DNA from: Micrasema longulum
Taxonomy: Eukaryota > Arthropoda > Insecta > Trichoptera > Brachycentridae
Assembly: GCA_022494885.1 (NCBI GenBank)
Contig: JAGVSM010003489.1
Coordinates: 19,366-83,365 of the forward strand
DNA: 64,000 nt
Reading direction: 5' to 3'
Part shown: piece after piece, positions 53,715 to 63,569 of the stretch
Layout of the letters: the number at the start of each line of letters is the position of its first letter
How positions within the stretch are numbered: the first letter of the stretch is position 1
Translations under genes and position numbers: made by a program
Notes under the pieces: generated by a model
Databases searched by the model: none
What the model was told of the DNA's origin: nothing
Seen by the model: only the letters and a program-made list of their open reading frames with translations

Positions 53715-54682
53715 ACTATCCGTATATAAATAACGTGCTTAAAATATGATAAGCATTTGAGCGATCACAATGAACAATACTGAGCATGCTTAAGTTATCG
53801 CAGTCATAAGTCAACGCGCGTGTAATCTTTAAGTCTACGCTCGTGTCGGTTTGTTTTTTGTTTTCCTCGTAAATAAATACAGTTCATTGGCGAAAAATCG
53901 GCGATTACTATAAACAAATAATACAATATATTGCATGTGCAAAATAGTAAGAAGTATCAATTAGAAAAAAGTGAAAATTAAATCACAATTACTATGGCGA
54001 CTGCTTTTCTTGACATTTGGCTGGCCAACCGCCGTCTAAATGCAATAAATAGCATGAGAATAAATAAATAAAAATAGCTGTTTTGGAATATTTTCCATAT
54101 CGTGGGTATACTGGCAAAAAACGTTAACTCGAAAATATGCGGATTTGACTTAATGATGCAGTTTTGTAAAGTTTTTAACTCTCTACAATCTGGCAAAATA
54201 CACTAAATTAGATTAAATTTCATATAGGTATCTAAAGTTTTAGAAATAAATTTTAGGTTAATTCGTATACTGGTATTTTATTCAGGCTAAAAGCTTTAAA
54301 TAACTAAATATTTACTTAATATAAAATTAAGGACCGGGAAAATTCAAAACATTTTCTTAAATGAGCACTTAACATCGTACTATATTTGAATAAGATATAA
54401 AAGAGTAAAATTGGAACAGAACTTAAATGCTTGATTTCTCAAATCAAGGATTTGACAGTTAAAGCTTTTTGCCAGTATACCCACGATATTTACACCGGTG
54501 AATTTAAAATATGTGATTGCGCAGCAGGATTATACGTCACGAAACGTAAATATTTTGACATTTAATATTAGGTGTTCACGGATGTTGCATTGTGATCGCG
54601 AATACGATACACAGCCGTGGTGAGAAATTGTTATCACGTCGCTTATGAGCACGTCGATAGTTATTTGTTATTGAGCTGCTGG
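53715..54682 (+). mobile_element. MITE family X, copy 5, interrupted by element Y
   Basis: Left part near 53735 (ACGTGCTTAAAATATGATAA), break at ATAT (54097), resumption at 54486 with ATATTTACACCGGTGAAT, right end TTATTGAGCTGCTGG. Confidence 0.85.
54101..54485. mobile_element. TIR element Y (385 bp) inside MITE X
   Basis: CGTGGGTATACTGGCAAAAA at the left and TTTTTGCCAGTATACCCACG at the right are perfect inverses. Flanked by ATAT on both sides. AT-rich and non-coding. Confidence 0.88.
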
Positions 54683-55488
54683 GCTGGTTTATGAATTGAA
54701 CATGTTAAATACTTAGGACTAACAATAGACAGACAACTAACATGGACAATTCATATCAACAATTTAATTAGCAAAGTGGCGACATTATCGAGTCTTTTTT
54801 TAAAAATCAAAAATTTTATTCCAAAAACGGAAAAAAATCTAATGTATGAAGCCTATGTAAAAACTAAAATATGTTATACGCAACTATTATGGGGAGCAGG
54901 ATATCAAAATGACATAAACAGACTACAAAGACAACAAAATAAAATATTAAAGTTAGTGTATGACCTTCCCTATTTAACTGCAACTAGAGAACTTTTTAAA
55001 CAAACTAAGCAATTAAATATAACTGAACTCTTTCAACTAGAATCATTAAAATTTATCCATAAATTAGCCACTAATGTAATTGTAGACGAAGAACTAAAAC
55101 TAGTAAAAAATTGTAGTCAACATGGACATAATACGAGAATATCAGACAAATACCATATACAACTTTCTAAAACAAGACAAGGACAATCAAGACTAATGAA
55201 CCAGGGACTGAAATTATATAATAAACTACCAGACAAAACTAAACAAAAGACTCAGACAAACTTTTCAAAAGATGTAAAAAATATTATCTTGAACAACAGA
55301 GTATAAATGAAAAATGTATATATTATTTTATGTAATATGAATGTAATAATCCGTAAGGGTTTATAAATAAATTTTCAAATAAAAAAAAATAAAAAAAAAT
55401 AAAAATGAATGCGTTTATAGCGGTAAAGCGCGTTTTCAGTACGTGAATACGCGCTATACCGCGCTTTAAATGCGTTCATAATACCAGC
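54683..55488. mobile_element. Small palindromic MITE Z, copy 2, interrupted by a LINE
   Basis: GCTGGTTTATGAAT at the left and GCGTTCATAATACCAGC at the right are the two ends of one GCGC-rich palindrome. A LINE sits at ATGAAT. Confidence 0.8.
54697..55404 (+). mobile_element. 5'-truncated LINE with intact reverse-transcriptase tail and poly(A)-like end
   Basis: Open from the insertion point to 55306: EHVKYLGLTIDRQLTW, LMYEAYVKTKICYTQLLWGA, LQRQQNKILKLVYDLPYLTA, LFQLESLKFIHKLA, then HGHNTRISDKYHIQ and GLKLYNKLP. This is the order of a CR1/jockey-like C-terminus. It ends in (A)nTAAAAATAAA and is flanked by ATGAAT on both sides (54691-54696, 55405-55410). The intact frame suggests a young insertion. 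Confidence 0.9.
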
Positions 55489-55489
55489 G

Positions 55490-56560
55490 CCGGGGCGCTA
55501 TTCTAAATCTTAATTCTCTTGAGTCTAGGGAGTGATAATTTGGGGCTTTTATTTTTCGTATGCGTTTACATTTTGCTTCATATATGACCACACTGTTAAT
55601 TAAACGTCGTATAATTATGAACACGTGAAATCAAACATGATGATTTTCATTTAGAACATTATTGTGACCTTAAATATTACCCAAAACAAGTAATTAGGTT
55701 AAATTGACCAAACCGCATTAGTTTGTTTAAACAGTTTTATACATCATTTGACGTTTACTCATCATTGTGGCCATATACGGAGCAAAGTTTATTCGGATGC
55801 AAAAAATAAAAATTCCCTAATTTATTTCCACCCTACTCACGCGATAAGTTCCATAATAGCACCCCTGACCCCTGTAAGTATCGTTTATGGCAGAATGATA
55901 AAAAATATGATAGGCAGACTAAGATTTTTTTGTGGTTTAGGTAGCTTAACGTCGAGAAAAACTCCTACACCTGCTCTATATTTTCCCTCTTTCACTACTC
56001 CCAAATATAAACGTTTTTTGCAAATCTTGCTGTCAAATTCGTTATTTAAATAAAAAAATGTTTAGCAACCGTTATGGTTTGGAGGGCTGTCCACATACTA
56101 TAAACTTGCCGTCCTTATGCGGCGTAAAAAATAAGATAGTGCATATAATGAAAACGCGTTGCTTGAAACTTACGAAATATTATTCAGACAACCTGATTCA
56201 ATAGCCAGTTTGGTTAAAACCACAAAAATAAGAGAAAATAATTTTCAATGCATATAACATAATATGCATGTTATGTATAGTCGATTAACCAGTTATTTGG
56301 TGGAAACCTTGGGTGTTGTCTTTATGTACTGTATATAATATATACAGTCATAAACCGTAGGTGATGGACCGGATCGTGGAAAATCACGGTTCTTCTTGAT
56401 TAGTTCAATCGATATTTTTATGTAACCGACGTGACGTTACATGTTCCGAATGCCGCGCGGTGGCGATGCGTCGATGCTGATTCGAAGTACAAAAAACCAT
56501 TTTTATACCAACCTACTTTTTCGTTTTGCTTCTGACATCTCTGAAGTGTCTAGGCTAGTG
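55490..56560. other. Intergenic, no gene recognised
   Basis: Mixed AT-rich DNA. A frame of 101 codons at 55748 resembles nothing known. Confidence 0.4.
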
Positions 56561-56564
56561 TAAT

Positions 56565-57260
56565 TTAATTTAGTTTTTATTTTTTATTTATTCAGAAAAA
56601 CAACAGCAATACAAAAAAATATACACAACATCATAAAAAAAAACATAAAATAAAGCCAAATCAGTTTTCCACATAAATACAATTATAAGAATCCAGTTCA
56701 GTTAGATATTAATTCATAGAAGTGCATGTGTGCGAGCTTTTTTTTGTGTGAGGATGCGTGTGTAAAAAAGTAGAGTGTGGTTTTGGTAGGTATGTGAATA
56801 TGTGTGTGATTGTATATACGTGTGAGGGTAGGTTTATAGACAGGGTGAGTGTGTGTTTGATATGAGTGAATAGAAACAACTTAAATTTATAATGTAAAAA
56901 GTTTTTTAATTTTGGTTTTAAAAGTGAGTTTACTGCAGTTAAATATGTCTATCTTATTGAAAAATACATTATAATTACGCGTCAAGCGAATCAGAGGAGA
57001 GTTGTGTGCATAGTTGGTGCGAACTGTAGGTACATGTTAAAGAGATAGATTCGTGTGACGGGTGCGGTAGCCAGGTACATTAAGGGCCAACTCAGAAACC
57101 AGAACAGGACTATCAAGACGTCCATTAAGAATATCATGTAATTTTTCATTTGTCTATTTATGGTAATAATCCAGTGTATTAAGAATTTTCCTACGCCATC
57201 TTCTTTCTTTTGAGCGTAAAATAAAAATTGATCGTTGTAATTTTCAACAGTCAATGTTAT
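56565..57260 (-). mobile_element. LINE 3' end (minus)
   Basis: TTTTTATTTTTTATTTATTC tail at the left, a GT-rich simple stretch (about 56720-56870) and then DNA whose inverse reads like a LINE C-terminus (RRWRRKILNTLDYYHK region; VLVSELALNVPGYRTRHTNL). Frames are broken. Confidence 0.5.
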
Positions 57261-57486
57261 TTTTGTGCAAATGTTTTTTTTATTGAGGCCTTTTACCGAA
57301 ATACGTTAATATTGGCCGAAACACAAGTTACATATTTAAAAATTAAAATTAATAAACATACATATAGACGTGATCGTAGAATAATGAAGACGGATTTGTG
57401 ACATTGACAAAAATGCGACTTTGACTTTTATTTATGTTTGATTTTGAAAAGGTTTTATAAAGGCTTTATATTCTAGGTTTCAAATA

Positions 57487-58170
57487 TTAGGTTGGGGAAA
57501 AAGTAATTTTGTATTTCACGTCTTTTTTTTTCAACTAAGTATATATCGTTCATTATAAGTTACATCGGATCATAAGATACGGCGTTGTAAAGGTGTGAGT
57601 GTATACTATAAACGTTTTTCAGACAGTATTGCGCTTGTTCGGTTCAGCCGTGAACTATCGTGCGTCGATTATGGAGGTCTCAAAGGAAGAAATTCGCCCT
57701 ATTTTGCATTTTACTACCTCAAAGGGAAAAACATGTCGAAACCGACCCAAAAAATTTGCAATGTATACAGGGCCAATACTCTTTCGGTTCGTGCTGCACA
57801 ACAGTGGTTCGAGCTATTTCCTTCTGATGTAGAGGAGGTAAATGATGCACCACGCTCTGGCAGACCTGTCGTCGAAAATGTCGATAAAATCATGAAAAGT
57901 ATCGAAATAGTCCGTCATGTTAGCAGTCGTAGCATCGCTCAGGAGCTGAATATTGATTACAAAAGCGTTTTGAACCATCTGCAGAAAGCTGAATTTTTAA
58001 AAAAGCCCGTTGTTTGGGTACCGCACGAGCTGACGCAAAAAATCTCATGGACCGAATTTCCATCTGCGAATCGCTGCTGAATCGCACCAAAATCGACCCA
58101 TTTCTGAAGGGTTGTGACTGGTGATGAAAAGTGGGTCACTTACGACAGTGTCAAGCCACAGATTATATTA
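57487..58170 (+). pseudogene. Mariner element, 3'-truncated, frameshifted transposase
   Basis: TA then TTAGGTTGGGGAAAAAGTAA at 57487 is a mariner 5' TIR. The protein is spread over frames: EIRPILHFTTSKGK, then ICNVYRANTLSVRAAQQWFE, DAPRSGRPVVENVDKI, VWVPHELTQK, another shift to MDRISICESLLNR and FLKRVVTGDEKWVTYDS, which includes the first catalytic Asp (TGDEKW). Sequence identity is lost after about 58165, so the second and third catalytic residues and the 3' TIR are gone. Confidence 0.9.
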
Positions 58171-58319
58171 TTTGTATGTGATGTATTGTGGGGGTTATGT
58201 CTTTCATTTGAATACGAGTAGTTTTTGAATCTATAAGTGAGTATTGTTTTATCGTATATCTAAGATAATAACATAATATCTGGTACATAAAAATATTTGA
58301 ATGAACACAGGTTACGATA

Positions 58320-58604
58320 GTAAATGTGACGTCACGTCGGCCGTCGGCGTCGGTTACTTTTGGCAGTTCTTTTAATCGAACGGATGTGAATAATCCGCGA
58401 ATACGTTCCGGTTATCAACATTTTATGACTACAAGATGCCCGTTCGGTCACTTTCGTAAGCCGGTTTATATTCGGCTCGTTCGCGAACAATATGCAACTC
58501 ACTTTTATTTTTCTGCCGTTTTTTCCTACAGAATACGACGAGTATTCAAGAAGGGTTGTTGTTCGTCAAGACAAGTGTAGGTCCCCAGTTCTCGGTATAT
58601 TAAA
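58320..58604 (+). promoter_or_regulatory. Probable promoter/5'UTR of the SDR gene
   Basis: GC- and CpG-richer than its surroundings, with a TGACGTCA palindrome (CRE-like) at about 58328-58335, lying directly upstream of the start codon. Function is inferred from position. Confidence 0.4.
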
Positions 58605-58755
58605 ATGCTACCGAATTTCGTTTATTCCCCGTATTTCTCGCTCATTGCCTTCGGTCTGATAACGTTTAAAATATGGATGAAGCTTACTTCTGGAATATGT
58701 AAAAGTACCGCGAGACTCGATGGGAAAACAGCAGTTATAACCGGCGCTAATTCAG
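58605..58755 (+). CDS. First coding exon of a short-chain dehydrogenase (retinol dehydrogenase 11/13-like), partial
   Basis: Fifty codons plus one base. After the ATG comes a hydrophobic segment (residues about 10-24, YFSLIAFGLITFKIW), a basic patch, then RLDGKTAVITGANS, the start of the classical SDR cofactor-binding fold. The exon ends AAT TCA G|GTGTGT, so the next exon must supply the rest of the TGxxxGxG glycine motif. This layout (N-terminal anchor, then LDGKTxxITGANSGIG) is that of RDH11-14-type NADP-dependent retinol/aldehyde reductases of the ER or mitochondria. No second exon was found before 64000, so the intron exceeds 5.2 kb. The 5'UTR is probably 58320-58604, a relatively GC-rich stretch. 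A pseudogene cannot be ruled out from one exon. Confidence 0.75.
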
Positions 58756-58839
58756 GTGTGTAGTTTATTAATTAATAATTGAATACCCACGCAGTTTGGT
58801 AGTATAACAATAATAAATATTATAATAAAATAAATAAAA

Positions 58840-59300
58840 ACAACTTTGTTTTTAACCACTAATTTTTATTTTTCACCGACCGGTTTCAAAGCAAACAAGC
58901 TTCTTTGTCAAGGTTTACGTAACTAATAAATTGATTCCTTTTTATTTTATTTCTATCATGTTCACTAAATACTACACGTGGATCCAATAAATCAACTGTT
59001 TTTTTTCTTACACGGGTGGTAATCTGATATCATTATTTTCGAAGTAAGACAGGAGAGGACTAAAAGAAATAGTGTTTATTTGGTTATTGATTATTGTGTT
59101 CTTATTATGAATCGCTTTTTTAATTTCTAATATTTCAAAGTTGTCTAATTTTAATATTTTATTTTCAACATGAAGTACTTTTAATCCAGTGTCTTTATCG
59201 AAGTTATGATATTTATAACAGATGATTTGCGGATTCAGAAAAATTATTATTATTTAAGCATCTTAAGTGTTCTTTTACTCTAATATTAAAGTTTAAACAA
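58840..59300 (-). mobile_element. Penelope-like element fragment
   Basis: The minus strand reads DKDTGLKVLHVENKILKLDN then FEILEIKKAIHNKNTIINNQ and LLSYFEN-like residues, the C-terminal GIY-YIG endonuclease region of Penelope-like elements. It is followed by LTKKLVCFETGR and AAAATAAAAATTAGTGGTTA, the usual 3' end. Frames are broken. It lies in intron 1 of the SDR gene. Confidence 0.7.
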
Positions 59301-59419
59301 AGCTGTTTTATTTATTTTATTATAATGAATAACCACAAAGTTAGTGCTTCAAATATAAACTTTATAATAAATATTATTTATTTATTTTATTTTTTATATA
59401 TATATTACACATATTGAGA

Positions 59420-59990
59420 TAGATATTACACATATTACGCATAAGGAGAGTCTCCCATCGGAACGTATTACGGGAAGGTTAAGAACAGGATGCCTTGCTC
59501 TACAGAGAACTAAAACTACCACAGCCAAACATCATTATACTTACATAGGACAGAAGCTTTTTAATAATTTACCACAAAATCTACGTCAAGAAATAAATTA
59601 CGGAAAATTTAAGGATAAATTAAAGAAAAGCTTCTTTACATAATTAACATTGACTGTATTTTGAAAATGGAGATGTATGTTTAATATGTGCCTGTGTTTA
59701 TAAATTTCGTGTTTTTATTTAATAATTTTTAGTGTTATATTTTCTCAATTTTTTAAAATTGCTTAATTTTTTATTTTTTATTTTGTTTTGCATTTTTTGT
59801 TTCTTTTTTATGTTATTTTGTAAACTTACCAAACACAAGAGCCAGACTCTTTTTTGGCAAGTTCAACCTTACGTGTCCCATTTTTTTACTGAATGTATTG
59901 TTAATGGTTTATTTATGCTAATAAAGGTTTTTATAAAAAATATATATATTATAAGGTTAAAGTCATGTTATGTCTCGTCTGGTTAATACA
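59420..59990 (+). mobile_element. LINE 3' end with reverse-transcriptase tail
   Basis: 59450-59642 reads GRLRTGCLALQRTKTTTAKH, HYTYIGQKLFNNLPQNLRQ and KFKDKLKKSFFT plus a stop, a LINE C-terminus. The 3'UTR runs to about 59950, ending (TATA)n. Confidence 0.78.
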
Positions 59991-60066
59991 GTCATCATAT
60001 GCTTTTTAACTCTTGAGACTGTTTTAAATAATTCATTTGCGCGCGGCGATGTAACATATTGTGTTA

Positions 60067-60309
60067 AGCTAGGGTTTCCTAGGACAGCAGTGCCCGTATC
60101 TTAACGGCCGTAGTGAACGGTGATGCGGTGGACAGCCGTCGTAACAGTGACTAGAGAGTGGTTTCCTAGGAAAACGGTTTTTATAACATTTAATTACACC
60201 GTCCTTCTAGGAAACCACTCTCTAGTCACCGTTACGACGGCTGTCCACCGCATCACCGTTCTTTACGGCCGTTAAAATACGGACACCGCTGTGCTAGGAA
60301 ACCCTAGCT
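60067..60309. mobile_element. Foldback MITE 'AGCTAGGGTTTCC', copy 2 (243 bp)
   Basis: Arms of about 105 bp, nearly perfect inverses, around a short AT-rich loop. Flanked by TTA at 60064-60066 and 60310-60312. TTA/TWA duplications are typical of PIF/Harbinger elements. Confidence 0.93.
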
Positions 60310-60848
60310 TTAGCACAGCAAAAGACGGAATGTTTAATAATTAATTTTCCATAATTTATTTTAAAAAAACATATGAATTAGCCCTGTTATAAAAAATAAA
60401 CTAAAAACCATAATTACGCCGGTCATTTTTTATAATATAATAAATTATACTTAACCGGCTTTTGGTCACTATATGTTTGTCTGCGTTGCGTCCTTCACAC
60501 AGCAATTTAAGGACAACACTAATTGCCTCGCTTCTGTACTGACATGGAATCTAAATTCTCTGAGTAGTAAAGAGACCGATGCGATGTAACGGGTTTGTCC
60601 TATTCCCGGCCGAATGTTGCGTTTTTTTTAATGCAGAAAGATGGATAGTGTTAATTGAAGTCGTTAACCCATTTTAAGCCTTTTTTGAGTAAAGTCGTTT
60701 TCGTCTTAAAGGTAGGATCTCAAGTCTTCTATTGTATGTAGACTATAGTCCTTAAAATGTAACATGATTAGCCGCAAATTGTAAAAGAACGGCACCTTTC
60801 TTCTCAGAATTTCCCCTTAGCTTTGCTAAACGCTGTATAAAACAAAAT

Positions 60849-61255
60849 ATGCAGCAGCGTTGGGAGGATCATTACTGCGCTCCTTCTGCAGGTAAAATCA
60901 CTAAAATGTTTTTCCCAACGCTGGCTGATGCAGCAAACTTCCGTCATCATCACCAAAGTACTTTCGAAACGACCCAAATTTTTACCGGACACGGAGCTAT
61001 GAGAAGTTATCTATATAGGTTTAAATTAAGGAATGATGACTATTGTCCATGCGATGATATTTCTTCACAGAGTATAGAACATCTGTTATTTCAGTGCCCA
61101 TTTTCAGTTTGCAACGCCATAATCTTGAAGCAGAATGCAGGAAAGATGGAATATCCTTAACAGATATCCACACTTTAGTAAAAAGTAGTTATCATGCGCC
61201 ATTGTTCTTGAACTTTGCAACAATGGTGATTGGACTCATAAAGGTAATAAACCAA
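60849..61255 (+). mobile_element. R1/TRAS-like LINE protein fragment
   Basis: Reads MFFPTLADAANFRHHHQSTF, TTQIFTGHGAMRSYLYRFKL and DDYCPCD then SIEHLLFQCP. TGHGxxRxYLxRF..CPCG..xxHLLFxCP is the zinc-knuckle end of R1-clade LINE reverse transcriptases. A frameshift follows near 61140. Confidence 0.83.
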
Positions 61256-61259
61256 AATC

Positions 61260-62095
61260 AGTGATCGAACATCCCATTTCCAAGACAAACAAAAACTTTT
61301 TTTTTTCCGAGTACCTTAGCCTTGTACATGACACGTAAGGCTACTACATACAGGGGTCCAAATATATAAAAAAAAAACATGATTAGAATGACAGTTGTCA
61401 GAAAAAGTGACGACATAACTTTGTAGTAACGTCAAAGGAGTTATTTATATTGACACACGAAAAATCCTTTGTATCTGGCGTGTTAATTTATTTTTTTATT
61501 ACAATGCTTGAAACATAAATCAACATTAATAGATAAAATCAGCTTTAAAACGAAAATAAACCTAATTATTAACGACGTTCTTACAAGGTTACATCATTTT
61601 GCAAAAACGTTAGAGATGTGACAAATTGATCAATGTAAATTGATCGAATAAAAAAAATATTCGTTTGATGTTGTTCATGAAAAAGGTATAAATGTCTCAT
61701 TTTTTGGTGAACAATTATGTTAAACACACTAAAATAGGCTTGTTTTTTCGTTTTTTATATCAACTTTCGGAAACAGAGCTGTCAAACTAATTTCATTAGA
61801 CATCACTAATGAAATTAGTTTGACAGCTGTCATTATAATCAAGCTATATTTTAAGGACTATTGTGTGACATCACAGTCACACAAGAGTTAAGGTTGATTG
61901 TTGATTTTAAATTTGTCTCCAATGTAGTGAGGTAAGTCATTGTAGTGTCCAATGAATAGTATTTTTGACTGTCCTGCATTTGTATTTGTTTTTTTTCATG
62001 TGGTAGTGTTGTCGCTGTCTGGTATTTTAATGTACGAGGACCTTAGTATCAAAGTGGGACATTTTCATATTTTTTCAGTAGATGATTTTCTGTAT
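61260..62095. other. End of element U and plain intron DNA of the SDR gene
   Basis: AT-rich. The only notable structure is a perfect hairpin at 61777-61828 (reported separately). Confidence 0.45.
61777..61828. repeat. Perfect 22-bp hairpin
   Basis: AGCTGTCAAACTAATTTCAT.. at 61777-61798 and its exact inverse at 61807-61828, with an 8-base loop. Confidence 0.93.
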
Positions 62096-62097
62096 TT

Positions 62098-62353
62098 ATC
62101 ATCATCATTCCCTTTTCGCACATAATGGTGCATAGGGCACTGGATTGGTACACCAATCGCAGCGTATCTTGATCAATTTTGTAACGTGAATGTGACCAGT
62201 CTTACGCTTCAGGTACCAGTCCAGGGACTATAAAATATTCTGGTGTGAAAACGCCCTTTTAAATAAATATTTCATTTTAACTATGCCGGGAATCGAACCT
62301 GAGACCTCTTGCATGGTAGGCAAACGCGCTGACCATTATACCACGAGGCCGAC
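62098..62353 (-). mobile_element. tRNA-derived SINE, near full length
   Basis: Tail (ATC)n at 62098, body CAGGTACCAGTCCAGGGACT, head inverse GGGAATCGAACCTGAGACC and TATACCACGAGGCCGAC. Minus strand. Confidence 0.85.
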
Positions 62354-62899
62354 AAATATTTTTATACCTCCATAAAAATTGATAACAATTCATTTTGTGC
62401 ACTTCAAATATCTAAGATTTAGTATTATTTAATTTAAAAAACACAAAAAAATTTAAAATTTCAAACCCATGAAACTGCAAATGTCCCTTTTTGAATACTA
62501 TAGTCAAGATTCATAAAACTATGAAAAAGGGTAGTTTACATTCAGTGTATAAAAACACATTTTTATTTTATACTTTAACTACATAGTAACTCTCTAAAAA
62601 AGTGACAAAGATGGTTGATTTTGAACTGTCAAAATAAGACAGAATTAACGAAATAATGGCCGCCATGACTCCATGACACATTAGGGCCCATAAGGTATGA
62701 AATCTACACTATTGATGCAAAAATGTTTAATAAATGTTCGAAATTATATTAAGTACTTATTTAATACCCAAATTTCTACTTTAAGCAGTCGTTTTTGATA
62801 TGCATCTTTAGTTTTTTGTAAATAAAACTTTTTTTTAGTCACAAACGATAAAAAAAACCATTTTGAAAAAATTGTGGTTTTCCGATTTTGATACTAGGG

Positions 62900-63230
62900 T
62901 GCTTATTTATTTATTTATTTGACACTTTATATACATATACAATATATATATACACATAAGAGCGGGCATATTGCCTAAATGCAATTTCTTCCTACCTACC
63001 CAAACCGTTCAGTTTGAGAAAATTATAAATACATGGACATATTGAATCTTACAATTTTATACAAAAATTAAAAGCAAATATTAACAAAAATAAAAATAGA
63101 TTAAAAAAAATAACACTATACTATGAAGAGAGGAGAGGGGGTGGGAAGGAAAGAAGTAGGATAAAGGAACAATTTAAATATTTAGATAGTGACATTTCAA
63201 TCTTGACTTAAATGTACCTACATAAAGGTG
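62900..63230 (-). mobile_element. LINE 3'UTR fragment (minus)
   Basis: TTATTTATTTATTTGACACT, GAGCGGGCATATTGCCTAAA, CTACCTACCCAAACCGTTCA and ATAAATACATGGACATATTG. It is the uninterrupted reference for the SINE-split copy at 33599-34204. Confidence 0.78.
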
Positions 63231-63273
63231 CTCATATTTGTATGTCAGCATTTTTAGTTAATGTTGTGTTATC

Positions 63274-63500
63274 ATGTCGGCCTCGTGGTGTAATGGTCAG
63301 CCAGCGCGTTTGCCTACCATGCAAGAAATCTCGGGTTCGATTCCCGAAAGGGTTAATATGAAATATTTATTTAAAAGGGTGTTTTCACTCTAGAATATTT
63401 CATAGTCCCTAGACTGGTGTACCATTGTGATTGGTGTACCAATGCAGTGCCCTATGCACCATTCGGTGCGTAAAGGGAATGATGATGATGATGATGATCA
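63274..63500 (+). mobile_element. tRNA-derived SINE with (GAT)n tail
   Basis: Head GTCGGCCTCGTGGTGTAATG with a small AGCC duplication before GCGCGTTTGCC, B-box GGGTTCGATTCCCGAA, body and a (GAT)n tail at 63480-63498. Shorter than the 48073 copy because the middle is deleted. Confidence 0.85.
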
Positions 63501-63569
63501 TCTTGTCCAATGCAATTTTGTGCACATTTTTTATCGTCTCAACTTTCGTCAAGTATTTTATGTCAAAAA

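Larger units (their letters stand above)
60010..61887. mobile_element. TTAA-flanked element U, copy 2 (carries other insertions)
   Basis: CTCTTGAGACTG follows TTAA at 60006-60009, and CAGTCACACAAGAG precedes TTAA at 61888-61891. Internal GCGCGCGGCGATGTAACATA and AAAAGACGGAATGTTTAATA match copy 1 at 36797. TTAA target duplication is the habit of piggyBac elements, so a piggyBac-type MITE is suggested. It is enlarged by the foldback MITE at 60067 and the LINE at 60849. Confidence 0.6.
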
